A stretch of DNA of 64,000 nt from Cyanobium sp. Tous-M-B4 (GCF_024345395.1 NZ_JAGQBA010000004.1:186001-250000); one strand, 5' to 3'; positions 8,307-18,903 are shown, numbered from the stretch's first letter. Numbers and translations are program-made. The notes: generated from the letters alone by a model not told the origin.

Positions 8307-9776
8307 TCAGGCAACCCCCTCTGAACGTTGAACAAGCGGAATGAAATAGTTGATGCGGCGTAAGCCGGGATAGCTCATCAGTACCCGCAGAAGTGTGCGG
8401 GTGCAAGTGAGGGAACTAAACAAACTAAGCAAAACACCAATTCCAAGCGTGACCGCAAATCCCTTGACAAGCCCCGTTCCCAAAGCGAATAAAGCGATGC
8501 AGCTTATTAGCGTAGTAACCTGGCCATCAAGGATGGATGAAAATGCAAGGGCGAAGCCAGTATCTATTGAGCGAATTAAGGTATTACCAGATCGCAGCTC
8601 CTCCTTGATCCGCTCAAAAATAAGCACGTTTGCATCTACTGCCATTCCAAGCGACAAGATGAATCCAGCAATCCCTGGCAGGCTGAGTGTGACAGGGATA
8701 AGGGCATAGACGGCTAAGTTGAATAGGCCGTAAAGGGATAGGGCGACTACCGCAACGAGCCCAGCCAATCGATAAACGATCACCATGAAAACAGCTACTA
8801 GCAGCAGGCCTGTAAGGGCTGCCACAAGGCTAGTACGAATGTTTTCAGCTCCTAATGAAGGCCCAACTGTGCGCACCTCGAGGATTTTTACTGGCAGCGG
8901 CAAGGAGCCCCCTCGGAGCTGAACCTCCAAATCCCGCGCCTGTTCGGCGGTGAAATTACCCGTGATACTTGCCGAGCCTCCAGTAATGCCCGCTGCCTTG
9001 AACTCAGGGCCAACGCTTGCCTCACTTATGGAGCGACCATCCAGAACAATGCCGAGCAAACGACCAGTGCCGGCGATCGACTGGGTAAGGCTGGCAAACT
9101 TATCGCCACCGTCCTTAGTGAAACCGAGTGTCACATCCCAGCCGGTGCCTGTTTGCTGCTGCTGGCGTCCTGCGGTGACAAGATCCTTGCCGCTGAGGCC
9201 AGCTGGTTCGAATAGGGCAACAATGTCAACGTTGATACGTTGCAGGTCTGCCTCTAGCTGATCACGATCAGCTTGTTTGGTGTCAGGGGTAGTTGGTTCA
9301 TCCTGCTGGGAGTCAGCAGCTTCCTTAACAGGGCCATTTAGGCGGATTAAAAGTGCCGTTGCCTGACGTTTCAGGCTGAGCAATTCCTGCATCCGCTGCT
9401 CAGTACCCGGTTTTTGAGCCCGAAATTCAAGTAATGCTGTAGTGCCAAGAACCTTGGCGGCGCGTGACGGATCTTGCTCACCAGGCAGTTGCAGCACAAG
9501 CTGATCTTCCCCGACAGTTTGCAAGGTCGATTCAGCCACACCCAAACCATTAATGCGGCGGTCAAGCACTTCCTTGACAGCATCTAGCTGCTCCTTCTGG
9601 ACAGTTTTGATGGCACCGGCCGGCAAGACCTGGAGGGTTAGTTGGCTGCCACCGCGCAGATCCAGTCCCAGGCGCTGGCCTAGGGGAGTCTCCGGTGTGT
9701 TCCAGCTAAAGAGCAAGGCCCCGGCCGCAATAGCCAAGGCAAGAATCAGGGCAAACCACCCCTGTTGACGAGCCAT
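8307..9776 (-). CDS. secD: Protein translocase subunit SecD
   Basis: 489 residues. One N-terminal membrane segment is followed by 'LGLDLRGGSQLTLQVLP' (the D-L-R-G-G motif). A large periplasmic P1 region of about 300 residues comes next, then five C-terminal membrane segments with 'MAVDANVLIFERIKEELRSG', the conserved SecD helix. The start ATG is two bases after the pdhB stop and secF follows by one base, so pdhB-secD-secF are transcriptionally and probably translationally linked. It works with SecF in export and membrane-protein release. Confidence 0.96.
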   Translation of the reverse strand: MARQQGWFALILALAIAAGALLFSWNTPETPLGQRLGLDLRGGSQLTLQVLPAGAIKTVQKEQLDAVKEVLDRRINGLGVAESTLQTVGEDQLVLQLPGEQDPSRAAKVLGTTALLEFRAQKPGTEQRMQELLSLKRQATALLIRLNGPVKEAADSQQDEPTTPDTKQADRDQLEADLQRINVDIVALFEPAGLSGKDLVTAGRQQQQTGTGWDVTLGFTKDGGDKFASLTQSIAGTGRLLGIVLDGRSISEASVGPEFKAAGITGGSASITGNFTAEQARDLEVQLRGGSLPLPVKILEVRTVGPSLGAENIRTSLVAALTGLLLVAVFMVIVYRLAGLVAVVALSLYGLFNLAVYALIPVTLSLPGIAGFILSLGMAVDANVLIFERIKEELRSGNTLIRSIDTGFALAFSSILDGQVTTLISCIALFALGTGLVKGFAVTLGIGVLLSLFSSLTCTRTLLRVLMSYPGLRRINYFIPLVQRSEGVA

Positions 9777-9778
9777 AT

Positions 9779-10762
9779 CTAGATCTTTCCGGCGACGAGC
9801 TGCTGGGCCGCATCAACAATCTGATGGGGCTGAATGATGGTTAGGTTTTCCAGGGCACCGTTGTAGGGGGTGGGGATGTCCTGGGAAGACAACCGAATCG
9901 GCCGGGCATCTAGCTCATCAAAACAGTGTTCCGTAATTAAGGCGATCAATTCAGCCCCGATGCCGCCTGTCTTCATACATTCCTCTACCACAATCACCTT
10001 GTGGGTTTTGCGGATCGAGGCGGATATGGTCTCCATATCAAAGGGCTTCAGGCTGATCAGATCGATAAGCTCCACGCTCACACCAGCCTTCTCCAACTGC
10101 TCGACCGCCTTGAGACAGTGATGGCGCATGCGTGAGTAGGTAAGAATCGTGACATCCGATCCAGCCCTTACAACCTCGGCCTGGTCAAGGGCACAGATAT
10201 AATCACCTTCCGGAATATCTTCGGAAAGGTTGTAAAGCAGCACATGCTCAAAAAAGAGCACGGGGTTGTTGTCGCGGATTGCGGCCTTCATCAGGCCTTT
10301 GGCATTGGTGGGAGTGCTCACCGCCACAATTTTGATGCCGGGTACGGCATGGAAATAGGCCTCAAGTCGCTGGCTGTGCTCAGCGCCCAGCTGGCGACCA
10401 ACTCCGCCAGGACCCCTTACTACAGTAGGGATCGTGTAATTGCCGCCGCTGGTGTAACGCAACATCCCCATGTTGTTGGAGATTTGGTTGAAGGCCAGCA
10501 GCAGGAAGCCCATATTCATGCCCTCCACGATTGGGCGCAGCCCCGTCATCGCCGCACCAACTGCCATGCCAGTAAAGGCGTTTTCAGCTATCGGGGTGTC
10601 CAGCACCCGCAGCTCACCGTATTTCTCGTAGAGATCTTTGGTGACCTTGTAAGAGCCGCCGTATTGGCCGACGTCCTCACCCATCACGCAAACGTAAGGA
10701 TCTCTAGCCATCTCCTCGTCGATGGCTTCCCGAAGGGCATTGAACAGCAGCGTCTCTGCCAC
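9779..10762 (-). CDS. pdhB: Pyruvate dehydrogenase E1 component, beta subunit
   Basis: 327 residues, a full-length transketolase-like E1 beta subunit: '[20 protein letters not shown]', '[20 protein letters not shown]', '[17 protein letters not shown]' and '[20 protein letters not shown]'. With PdhA it decarboxylates pyruvate using thiamine diphosphate and feeds acetyl groups to the E2 lipoyl domain, making acetyl-CoA for lipid synthesis. It is split from pdhA here, as usual in cyanobacteria. It lies in the rsmA-ispE-DUF3082-small ORF-pdhB-secDF run. Confidence 0.96.
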   Translation of the reverse strand: MAETLLFNALREAIDEEMARDPYVCVMGEDVGQYGGSYKVTKDLYEKYGELRVLDTPIAENAFTGMAVGAAMTGLRPIVEGMNMGFLLLAFNQISNNMGMLRYTSGGNYTIPTVVRGPGGVGRQLGAEHSQRLEAYFHAVPGIKIVAVSTPTNAKGLMKAAIRDNNPVLFFEHVLLYNLSEDIPEGDYICALDQAEVVRAGSDVTILTYSRMRHHCLKAVEQLEKAGVSVELIDLISLKPFDMETISASIRKTHKVIVVEECMKTGGIGAELIALITEHCFDELDARPIRLSSQDIPTPYNGALENLTIIQPHQIVDAAQQLVAGKI

Positions 10763-10796
10763 GTCTGGGCTTGCACCATTTAGATGCCAACCTATC

Positions 10797-10892
10797 TCAG
10801 CCGCCGGCGGCGAAGGTTGAGAGCAGCAACACCGAAAGCAGCATGCCGGGGAGCAGCAGCGTTACCAGCAAACCCAGATCGTGGGGAGTCAT
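10797..10892 (-). CDS. 31-residue single-span membrane protein, unknown
   Basis: A short frame beginning '[19 protein letters not shown]' and ending in '...STFAAGG' before TGA. It has a brief polar N-terminus, one hydrophobic helix of about 20 residues and a small tail, a size and build like the low-molecular-weight photosystem and cytochrome b6f subunits (compare PsbM, PetN or Psb30), though I cannot match it to one. The ATG is nine bases after the DUF3082 stop and the stop is 34 bases before pdhB, so it fills an otherwise empty slot in a tight operon. No strong ribosome-binding site is seen; translation may be coupled to the upstream gene. Confidence 0.5.
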   Translation of the reverse strand: MTPHDLGLLVTLLLPGMLLSVLLLSTFAAGG

Positions 10893-10901
10893 GGAGAAAA
10901 G

Positions 10902-11237
10902 TTAGGGCTTTTCGCCCGCCTCGGCAGTGGCCGATCCGGAACCGGACACCAAGCTGCGCACGAACACCAATGCCAGACCAATGCCAATGAAGGCAAAGCT
11001 GAAGGTGGCAAGAAACGACATGCCAACAATCAGCGTCTTGAGAGCCGTGGCGATGCTCTGGGCAATCGCCGAGCCATAGCTGGGTGGATGCAGGGCGTAG
11101 TACGCCACCAATTTCTGGCTCAGACCCAAGGCCAGCCAGGCCAGCAGAGCAGCGGTGAGCGAGCCCGAGAGGAAACTCAGCGGCCCTTTACGGGGCGCTG
11201 GATCACTGGGCTTGATAGGGGATTCGGGATTGGTCAC
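10902..11237 (-). CDS. DUF3082 family membrane protein
   Basis: About 111 residues. A polar Pro-rich N-terminus is followed by a hydrophobic segment ('[20 protein letters not shown]'), a central amphipathic stretch ('[20 protein letters not shown]') and a second membrane segment ('[17 protein letters not shown]'). This matches DUF3082, a family of cyanobacteria and plastids with no assigned role. The best start is GTG at 11237, whose first bases overlap the ispE TGA (GTGA), a translational-coupling arrangement. An ATG at 11279 would lie well inside ispE. Confidence 0.8.
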   Translation of the reverse strand: MTNPESPIKPSDPAPRKGPLSFLSGSLTAALLAWLALGLSQKLVAYYALHPPSYGSAIAQSIATALKTLIVGMSFLATFSFAFIGIGLALVFVRSLVSGSGSATAEAGEKP

Positions 11238-12169
11238 TGAAGCAGGCTGACACCCCGATCGCTGAAGCCACAACACCAAGACTCAAAGCCAGTCTGCTCA
11301 AATCGTTCGGCTAGGTCTGCATGGGCGCTGCGAGCTTGTTCCAGGTTGGAGAACAGGGCGAAAAGTGTTGGGCCAGAACCACTCATCGCAACTGCCAGGT
11401 GTTGCTCGCTCTGGCGCAGCAATGCCAGACCCTGGCGCACGGTTTCCACCTCTGGTTCCACCACGGCCTGCAGGTCGTTGCGCAGTGGTGGCCAGGTCCT
11501 ATTCCCAGCGATGGCCCCTAGCAAGGGCGCCTGGCGTAGAGCCTGACGGCGCTGTTCAAAATCGGCTTCAGCCTCGAGATAGAAATCGCCGCGTAGCTCC
11601 TTGCAGCGTCCATAAGCCCAGGGCGTGCTGACACTCACCCCTGGGTGCTTGAGCAGCAGTAGCGCCGGAGGCTCGCTTGAATTGAAAGGCAAGGCTTCCA
11701 ACAGCTCACCGCGGCCAAAGCAGAGCTGGGTGCCGCCATCAAGGCAAAACGGCATATCTGAACCAAGCTCAGCCGCCATGCTGTGCAGCTCCTGACTCTC
11801 AAAGCCCAGTCCCCATAGCTCGTTGAGACCAATCAGCGCCGCCGCTCCATTACTGGAGCCGCCCGCAAGGCCCGCCCCGATCGGGATGCGCTTCTCGAGC
11901 ACGATCTGGGCGCCAAGCTCGGAAAAACCTGAGCGGGCGCGCAACATTTCACCTGCTTTGACGACCAAATTGCTGCCGTCAGTGGGCAGGTCGGCCCGAT
12001 CGCACTGGAGGCTGATTTGGCCATCCGCCGTGGGCCGCAAACGCAGGCTGTCAGCCAGATCGATCGACTGCATCACCATCGCCAGCTCGTGGAAGCCATC
12101 GGGGCGCAGGCCAAGCACCTCCAAGTGCAAATTGATCTTGGCGGGGGCACGCACGCATAAATCAGCCAT
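11234..12169 (-). CDS. ispE: 4-diphosphocytidyl-2-C-methyl-D-erythritol kinase
   Basis: About 311 residues, a GHMP kinase: '[20 protein letters not shown]' at the N-terminus, the ATP loop '[19 protein letters not shown]', and '[14 protein letters not shown]' near the C-terminus. It phosphorylates the 2-position of CDP-methylerythritol in the MEP pathway that supplies isoprenoids for carotenoids, phytol and plastoquinone. The ATG at 12169 overlaps the end of rsmA by eight bases. An upstream ATG at 12196 would add nine residues without conservation. Confidence 0.96.
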   Translation of the reverse strand: MADLCVRAPAKINLHLEVLGLRPDGFHELAMVMQSIDLADSLRLRPTADGQISLQCDRADLPTDGSNLVVKAGEMLRARSGFSELGAQIVLEKRIPIGAGLAGGSSNGAAALIGLNELWGLGFESQELHSMAAELGSDMPFCLDGGTQLCFGRGELLEALPFNSSEPPALLLLKHPGVSVSTPWAYGRCKELRGDFYLEAEADFEQRRQALRQAPLLGAIAGNRTWPPLRNDLQAVVEPEVETVRQGLALLRQSEQHLAVAMSGSGPTLFALFSNLEQARSAHADLAERFEQTGFESWCCGFSDRGVSLLQ

Positions 12170-13001
12170 GGGTAGGGGCGGCAGCGGGCTCAGCAATGAC
12201 CTGATTCAAGCTGCCCGCCAACGCCACCCAGGCTGCTGGCGCGATCTCCTGGGGCCGCTGCTGCAGGCCGATGCCAGCTGCTTCCGCCAACCGAGCAAGT
12301 TCAGCTTCGGGCAGCAGACCGGCCAGGGTATTGCGCATCATTTTGCGGCGAGCGGCAAAACAGCGCTTCAAAAGCATCTCCACCGTGCGGGCTAGTTGGG
12401 GCGCCAATTGCTGCTCCAGTGGCAGCGGCTCCAACAGGATCACTTCCGAATGCACTTGCGGCGGCGGCTGAAAACAGCGCGGTGGCACGGCACACACGGA
12501 GCGGCAGTTGGCCAGCAGCTGCATGCGCACGCTCAGAGCTGAAAAGGCGCTGGCGCCAGGCTCACTGCGGATCCTCTCCCCTACCTCCCGCTGCACCAGC
12601 AGCACTAGGCGGTCGTAGGGATGGGCCACCGGGCGATCGAGCCGGCCCACCAGCCGCTCTAGTAGGGGGCCGGTGATGTTGTAGGGAATGTTTGCCACAA
12701 CCTTGTTGGCGGCTGGCAGCTCCACTGTCAGCACATCCCCCGAGGTGAGCTGGAAGCGCGGCTGGTCGCCAAAGCGTTCCTGCAGGCCCAGCACCAGATC
12801 GCGGTCAAGCTCCACTGCAGCCACTGCTGCCGCCGGCGTAGCCAGCAGCCGCTCGCTGAGAGCTCCCCGGCCCGGCCCCACCTCCAACACCCGATCACAG
12901 GCTTCAAGCTCTGCGGCCGCCACGATGCGCGCGAGCACCGTCTGATCTATCAACCAGTGCTGGCCGAAGCGCTTGCGGGCGCGGTGGGCAGTAAATGTCA
13001 T
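12162..13001 (-). CDS. rsmA: 16S rRNA dimethyladenosine transferase
   Basis: About 279 residues. KsgA/RsmA signatures are '[19 protein letters not shown]', SAM motif I '[16 protein letters not shown]', the acidic motif '[12 protein letters not shown]' and the catalytic '[15 protein letters not shown]' (NxPY). It dimethylates two adjacent adenines in the 3' helix of 16S rRNA late in 30S assembly. The frame opens at 13079, but the ATG at 13001 begins the conserved protein and leaves room for the divergent gene at 13025. It heads the operon running down to secF. Confidence 0.95.
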   Translation of the reverse strand: MTFTAHRARKRFGQHWLIDQTVLARIVAAAELEACDRVLEVGPGRGALSERLLATPAAAVAAVELDRDLVLGLQERFGDQPRFQLTSGDVLTVELPAANKVVANIPYNITGPLLERLVGRLDRPVAHPYDRLVLLVQREVGERIRSEPGASAFSALSVRMQLLANCRSVCAVPPRCFQPPPQVHSEVILLEPLPLEQQLAPQLARTVEMLLKRCFAARRKMMRNTLAGLLPEAELARLAEAAGIGLQQRPQEIAPAAWVALAGSLNQVIAEPAAAPTHG

Positions 13002-13024
13002 CTTGAAGTCGTCAGGTATCCACA

Positions 13025-13327
13025 ATGGCTGTTGCCCCAGATCCAGCCATTCATTCGCAGACCATTCATTCGCAGACATTGATTTGCGCGGCGGCCATGG
13101 TTGCCGCTCTGCCGTTCCTGACCATCCCCGCTCAAGCAGGCAGCGTCACCGCATCCTCGATCTGGGACAAAAGCAACGCGATTGAACGGGCCCGGCAGCA
13201 GCTTCCATCTGGTGCGGTTGTTACCGCTGAGCGTTGCCAGGAGACGGAGGTCGGGATGGGCAACTATCGCTACCTATGCACTGTCGAATTCAGCCAGCCA
13301 GTTCCGGCGGCCACTACCGATCAGTGA
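13025..13327 (+). CDS. Small secreted protein, unknown function
   Basis: 100 residues. A long N-terminal signal peptide ends in 'MVAALPFLTIPAQA', with likely signal peptidase cleavage after AQA. The mature part of about 60 residues has 'IWDKSNAIERARQQLPSGA' and two cysteines (in 'AERCQETEVGMGNYRYLC') that could form a disulfide. It resembles small exported proteins of picocyanobacteria; no function is known. The region before the hydrophobic core holds an in-frame 15-base duplication (IHSQT twice). The gene is divergent from rsmA with about 23 bases between starts and overlaps yraN at the 3' end by seven bases. Confidence 0.75.
   Translation: MAVAPDPAIHSQTIHSQTLICAAAMVAALPFLTIPAQAGSVTASSIWDKSNAIERARQQLPSGAVVTAERCQETEVGMGNYRYLCTVEFSQPVPAATTDQ
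13047..13076 (+). repeat. 15-base tandem duplication in a signal peptide
   Basis: The unit CCATTCATTCGCAGA occurs twice head to tail with no mismatch. It encodes IHSQT-IHSQT just before the hydrophobic core of the secreted protein at 13025-13327. Because it is a multiple of three it keeps the frame. Confidence 0.95.
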
Positions 13328-13686
13328 TCGGCACGGATCCAGCGGACAGGTCCGGGCGCCGGTGCCAGGGGCACCAAGGCAAAGACCAGCTCCACCGAGC
13401 TCTCCGCCCAAACCGGATGGTCCTCCAGCCAGCAGTGCCAGGCACGCTCCAAGCGCTGACGCTTGCCGCGGCGCAAGGCGCCGGCACCCCAACTATCTGG
13501 CCCACAACGGCTGCGACCTTTCACTTCCACCACCAACAGGCGACCTCCTTTTTCCAGCACTAGATCCAGTTCTCCCCAGCGACATGTCCACTGGCGGGAG
13601 AGCAACCGCCAACCGCTGCCGAGCAGTAGGCGCAGCACCCGCTGCTCGGCCCAGTCGCCCCGGCGGCGTGCAGTGGTGCGAGCCAT
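13321..13686 (-). CDS. YraN/UPF0102 family putative endonuclease
   Basis: About 121 residues. It fits the UPF0102 pattern: N-terminal 'ARRRGDWAEQRVLRLL', then a restriction-endonuclease-like core 'GELDLVLEKGGRLLVVEVK' with the D...E-x-K acidic/lysine triad, and a C-terminal 'RWIRADH'. The family is Holliday-junction-resolvase-like; its cellular role is not established. The start at 13686 ('MARTTARRRGDW') is preferred to 13761. It is convergent with the secreted protein gene and divergent from the pentapeptide gene. Confidence 0.88.
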   Translation of the reverse strand: MARTTARRRGDWAEQRVLRLLLGSGWRLLSRQWTCRWGELDLVLEKGGRLLVVEVKGRSRCGPDSWGAGALRRGKRQRLERAWHCWLEDHPVWAESSVELVFALVPLAPAPGPVRWIRADH

Positions 13687-13770
13687 TGGTTTGGAGCAGT
13701 AGCCCCCAGGGTTCCCACGCAGTGCGCTGCTAGGTGCCCTGCCTAGGCTGGAAATACTCATCCAGCTGTC

Positions 13771-14313
13771 ATGTTGCCACTTTTATCTTCCGGTCGATCC
13801 AGTTCCGGTCGTTCTCCGCGCAGCCTGGCCGGCGGGGTGCTGGCGCTGTTGTTCGCCCTGGCCAGCGCCATCGGCTTGGCCTTGGTCTCCCCCCTGCCCG
13901 CCCAGGCAGCCATGGATGTGGCCAAACAGGTACTAATTGGCGCTGATTTTCATGACCAGGATCTGAGGGGTGCCACCTTCAACCTCACAAATCTGCGGGA
14001 TGCCACCTTTGCCGGCTCCGACCTGCAGGGGGCCAGTCTGTTTGGCGCCAAGCTTCAGGACGCTGACCTAAGCAACACCAACCTGAAAGAGGCAACGCTC
14101 GATTCGGCGATCTTCGATGGCACCAACCTCACCAATGCAGTGCTGGAAGACGCTTTTGCCTTCAATACCAAATTCACAAATGTGGTGATTGAGGGGGCAG
14201 ATTTCACCAATGTGCCCTTGCGGGGTGATGCGCTCAAAACCCTTTGTGGTCTTGCCAGTGGGACCAACCCGGTGACCGGCCGCGACACCCGCGCCAGCCT
14301 GGGCTGCAGCTGA
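13771..14313 (+). CDS. Secreted pentapeptide-repeat protein
   Basis: 180 residues. The signal peptide has a hydrophobic core 'GVLALLFALASAIGLALV' and a cleavage site after 'PAQA'. The mature part is a right-handed beta-helix of pentapeptide repeats, A(D/N)LXX style, from about residue 60 to 150 ('LRDATFAGSDLQGASLFGAK', 'LSNTNLKEATLDS'). A C-terminal cap holds two cysteines ('LKTLCGLASG', 'ASLGCS'). Location is probably the thylakoid lumen or periplasm. The function of such lumenal pentapeptide proteins is unknown. Confidence 0.87.
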   Translation: MLPLLSSGRSSSGRSPRSLAGGVLALLFALASAIGLALVSPLPAQAAMDVAKQVLIGADFHDQDLRGATFNLTNLRDATFAGSDLQGASLFGAKLQDADLSNTNLKEATLDSAIFDGTNLTNAVLEDAFAFNTKFTNVVIEGADFTNVPLRGDALKTLCGLASGTNPVTGRDTRASLGCS

Positions 14314-14323
14314 GAGCTAATCG

Positions 14324-14739
14324 ATGAGCTTCGACGCCCGTAGTCGCGAACGCCTCCAGGCGCTGGGCCGCAGCCTGCCCCAACCCCTACCTAAGCCTGA
14401 GCCGCTTCAGCAAAGCCAAACCAAGGCCAGCGATAGACGCCACAAGGTGGAGCTGGAGCAAAACCCGGAGGCCCTGTTCCGGGAGCTGATGCAGGTCAGC
14501 CCCGATGGCACGGTGCCGACCCACCTGATGGAGCGGCTGCGAGAGCTTGAGAGCCGCCGCCAGAGCGCTACCCCTGCGCCGGCGCCAACCATTGCCGCCA
14601 GCCCCACCAAGCTCCGTGGTCGCAACACCGCTGGGCGGGCCGATCGGCGCACCGCAGCTGAATATGGCGATCTATACACCGCCTTTCAGCAATTGCTGCT
14701 GGAGGACGAGGAGGACATCCCCTCAGCTATTGATAAGTG

Positions 14740-14740
<1 letters not shown>
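14324..14740 (+). CDS. Conserved-looking soluble protein, unknown function
   Basis: 138 residues starting 'MSFDARSRERLQALGRSLP'. The N-terminal and central parts are rich in Pro, Gln and Arg and probably disordered. A more ordered stretch is 'PEALFRELMQVSPDGTVP', and the acidic end is 'FQQLLLEDEEDIPSAIDK'. No signal peptide or membrane segment. The TGA overlaps the ATG of the next gene (TGATG), so it is translationally coupled to the GDT1-family exporter. I do not recognise a function. Confidence 0.65.
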
Positions 14741-16457
<1,717 letters not shown>

Positions 16458-16543
16458 GGCCGGCTCAGATCCGGGAGCTGCCCCAGCGCGGCTGACCGTG
16501 GGACAGGCCGGGCACTGGAGAAGGGTCATGCCCTTTTCTGCCC

Positions 16544-16921
16544 ATGGCCTGTGCCGCTGTGATCTCCCTGCTTGAACCCTGCCAATCCCGCCAGGGGCAC
16601 TGGCTGCTGCCAGATGCCGGCTTCCCCCAGCAGCTCGCCAGCTTGCTTGGCTCGCCCCTGCGCAGCAGCGGCAGGCCTCCCAGCAGCTGGCAGGAGCTGC
16701 ATGCTGTTTTCTTACCCCTGGCGCCGCTGCCAGCACCGGAAACCCTTTCCCCAACACCTGCTGCTACCTACCGCTACCTGATCTGCCTGGACCGGCGCGG
16801 TGGCCGCCTGTCCTGCTGGCGCCGCTATCCGGAAGGGCTGGGCTGGCAACGCCGTTGCGGTCCGATGCCGCTGGCACTGTTCATACGTCGCTTCAACCAG
16901 CGCCTAACCTCCACCCCATGA
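16544..16921 (+). CDS. Hypothetical protein, unknown function
   Basis: 125 residues. The sequence is rich in Leu, Pro, Arg and Cys. The C-terminal half has protein-like features 'YRYLICLDRRGGRLSCWRRY' and 'GPMPLALFIRRFNQRLTS'. No membrane segment or catalytic motif is recognised. The TGA overlaps the next start (ATGA), a typical operon junction, which supports its reality. Confidence 0.6.
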   Translation: MACAAVISLLEPCQSRQGHWLLPDAGFPQQLASLLGSPLRSSGRPPSSWQELHAVFLPLAPLPAPETLSPTPAATYRYLICLDRRGGRLSCWRRYPEGLGWQRRCGPMPLALFIRRFNQRLTSTP

Positions 16922-17151
16922 CCGGCAATCTCCAGGCGATCGGCTTTTTGTTCAGCTGGGTGCTCGGCTGGGGCATCGGCGGCTCCCTGATCGATGCGGG
17001 ACTAATCCAGGCCGGCGTCTATTCCCTCGAAACCGGCCAGCTCGGCACCCTCACCACCTTCGTGTTGTGGACCTTGCTGTGGGGCGCCGCTGGCGCCTGG
17101 CTCTACCGCCGCTTCACCACCACCACGCCCGAGTCCGGCGAGCCCGACTAA
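16918..17151 (+). CDS. Small two-span membrane protein, unknown function
   Basis: 77 residues. Two hydrophobic helices: 'IGFLFSWVLGWGIGGSLIDA' and 'LTTFVLWTLLWGAAGAWLYR', then a Thr-rich polar tail. The frame opens at 16855, but the ATG at 16918 overlaps the previous stop by four bases and gives a compact membrane protein. No family recognised. It is the last gene before the SOS cassette. Confidence 0.65.
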   Translation: MTGNLQAIGFLFSWVLGWGIGGSLIDAGLIQAGVYSLETGQLGTLTTFVLWTLLWGAAGAWLYRRFTTTTPESGEPD

Positions 17152-17162
17152 AACAGCGCGGC

Positions 17163-17176
17163 AGTACGCCTGAACT
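17163..17176 (+). promoter_or_regulatory. LexA (SOS) box upstream of umuDC
   Basis: AGTACGCCTGAACT matches the cyanobacterial LexA consensus RGTACNNNDGTWCB at 13 of 14 positions; the mismatch is A for T in the second half-site. It ends eight bases before the umuD start. Position and neighbouring genes make it the likely SOS operator for umuD-umuC. Confidence 0.7.
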
Positions 17177-17184
17177 AGTGTGGC

Positions 17185-17577
17185 TTGACCCGCGGCGCGC
17201 GCCTGGCACACCCAGCCCATCCAGCCTCCTCGCCATTGCCGGGCAGGGCCAGTCTCAATGCCCAGCTAATCCGTTGCCGCGCCAGCACGGTGTTGCTGCG
17301 GGTGAGTGGTGAATCGATGCAGGCAGCCGGAATCGACCACGGCGACCTGCTGATCGTCGATCGAGGCCTGGAGCCCCGCCCCGGCCAGATCGTGGTGGCC
17401 TGCCTAGATGGCTGCTTCACCCTTAAACGGCTAGTAGCCCACCAAGGCCGGCTACGACTGGAGGCAGCCCACCCGGCCTACCCGCCCCTAGAGCTGGATT
17501 GCTTTGATGGCGCTCGCATCTGGGCGGTGGCCCTGCACGTGGTCCGCACGCTCGAACCTGGCTGGGGTGTGCCGTAA
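17185..17577 (+). CDS. umuD: UmuD-type S24 peptidase, DNA polymerase V accessory
   Basis: 130 residues from a TTG start. The S24 serine-lysine dyad is intact: Ser44 in 'RVSGESMQAAGIDHGDLLIV' and Lys81 in 'GCFTLKRL', spaced 37 residues as in E. coli UmuD (S60/K97). UmuD is cut after RecA activation to UmuD' and then joins UmuC as polymerase V for translesion synthesis. The N-terminal arm is short and Pro/Ala-rich, and I see no Cys-Gly or Ala-Gly cleavage dipeptide at the expected distance before Ser44. It is six bases before umuC and has a LexA box directly upstream. Confidence 0.88.
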   Translation: MTRGARLAHPAHPASSPLPGRASLNAQLIRCRASTVLLRVSGESMQAAGIDHGDLLIVDRGLEPRPGQIVVACLDGCFTLKRLVAHQGRLRLEAAHPAYPPLELDCFDGARIWAVALHVVRTLEPGWGVP

Positions 17578-17583
17578 AGCGCC

Positions 17584-18888
17584 ATGACCTGCGAACCCTG
17601 GAGTAGCCGCCGCCAGGCAATCGTGCTGATCGACGGCAACAACTTCTACGCCTCCTGCGAAGCGGTGCTGGATCCCGCCGTGCTGGGGAGGCCGTTGGTG
17701 GTGCTCTCCAATAACGACGGTTGCATCGTGTCGCGCAGCGCCGAGGCCCGAGCCCTCGGCATCCGCATGGGCCAGCCCTACTTTCAGGTGCGGCGCGAGC
17801 TGGAGCGCCAGGGCGTGGTGGTGCGCAGCTCCAACTACGCCCTCTACGCCGATATGAGCCAGCGGCTGATGGCCACCCTGGAGCCCTGGGTGGAAGCGCT
17901 GGAGATCTATTCGATCGATGAAGCTTTCGGCCAGCTAAGCCGGCCCGCCGACCAGCGCAGCCTGCACGATTGGGGCCGGCAGCTGCGTCACCACGTGCTC
18001 TGCCAGCTCGGCCTACCGGTGGCGGTAGGCATCGGCCCCAGCAAGGTGCTGGCCAAGCTCGCCAACCGACTTGCCAAGACGACGGCCAGCGCCACGGGTG
18101 TCTTCGACCTCGGCAGCATGGATGACCCCGATCCCCATCTAGCAGCGGTCGCCATCGAGGATGTCTGGGGTATGGGCCGCCAGCTCTCCCGCTGGTGCCG
18201 CCTGCGCGGCATCGCCGATGCCAAGGCTCTGCGCGACATGCCCAGTGGCGAACTGCGCCGCCGCTGCGGCGTGGTGGGACTGCGCCTGCAGCAGGAGTTG
18301 CGGGGTATGGCCTGCCTACCCCTAGAGACCCTGCCGGCCGCCAAGCGGGAAACCTGCGTGAGCCGCAGCTTCAGCCAGCCGATCACCAGCCAGAGCGAAC
18401 TGAGGGAGGCGGTTGCTACCTACCTGAGCCGGGCAGCGGAGAAATTGCGGCGGCAACAGCAACGGGCTGGTGCCATCACGGTGTTCGTGCGCAGCAACCC
18501 CTTCAACGGCACCAGTTTTTACAGCAACAGCGCCACGGTGAGCCTGCCACTAGCCAGCAATGACACCGCCGTACTGCTGCAGGCAGCCCTACCCCTATTG
18601 GCAGTGCTGTTCAAACCCCACAAGCCCCTGCACAAAGCGGGGGTGCTGCTGCAGCAACTGCAGGGAGAGGAGACCCTCCAGCACAACTTGCTGCTGCCAC
18701 TGCCCTTAGAGCAGCAACACCGTCGCACAGCCCTGATGGCGACCATCGACCAGCTCAATCGCCACTACGGCAGCGGCACCGTGCAATGGGCAGCCGCGGG
18801 ACTGCAAACCCCTTGGCGGATGCGGCGCTCACGACTGTCTGGGGCGGCCACCACTCGCCTAGACGCCATCCCGGTGGTGCGGGCCTGA
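17584..18888 (+). CDS. umuC: Y-family DNA polymerase V catalytic subunit
   Basis: 434 residues. Y-family catalytic motifs are intact: 'VLIDGNNFYASCEAV' (first metal ligand Asp17), 'YADMSQRLMATL' and 'EIYSIDEAFGQLSR' (the D-E pair). The helix-hairpin-helix thumb region has 'VAVGIGPSKVLAKLANRLAK', and a little-finger domain plus UmuC-type C-terminal extension ('LMATIDQLNRHYGSGTVQWA') follow. It copies past lesions such as UV photoproducts. It is translated just after umuD under the same SOS control. Confidence 0.96.
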   Translation: MTCEPWSSRRQAIVLIDGNNFYASCEAVLDPAVLGRPLVVLSNNDGCIVSRSAEARALGIRMGQPYFQVRRELERQGVVVRSSNYALYADMSQRLMATLEPWVEALEIYSIDEAFGQLSRPADQRSLHDWGRQLRHHVLCQLGLPVAVGIGPSKVLAKLANRLAKTTASATGVFDLGSMDDPDPHLAAVAIEDVWGMGRQLSRWCRLRGIADAKALRDMPSGELRRRCGVVGLRLQQELRGMACLPLETLPAAKRETCVSRSFSQPITSQSELREAVATYLSRAAEKLRRQQQRAGAITVFVRSNPFNGTSFYSNSATVSLPLASNDTAVLLQAALPLLAVLFKPHKPLHKAGVLLQQLQGEETLQHNLLLPLPLEQQHRRTALMATIDQLNRHYGSGTVQWAAAGLQTPWRMRRSRLSGAATTRLDAIPVVRA

Positions 18889-18903
18889 TCACTGCGGGCC
18901 TGA

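Noticed and set aside
16519-16537. AAGGG-CCCTT hairpin after gap1
   Set aside because: The stem is only five bases and the T-run is interrupted, so I did not call it a terminator.
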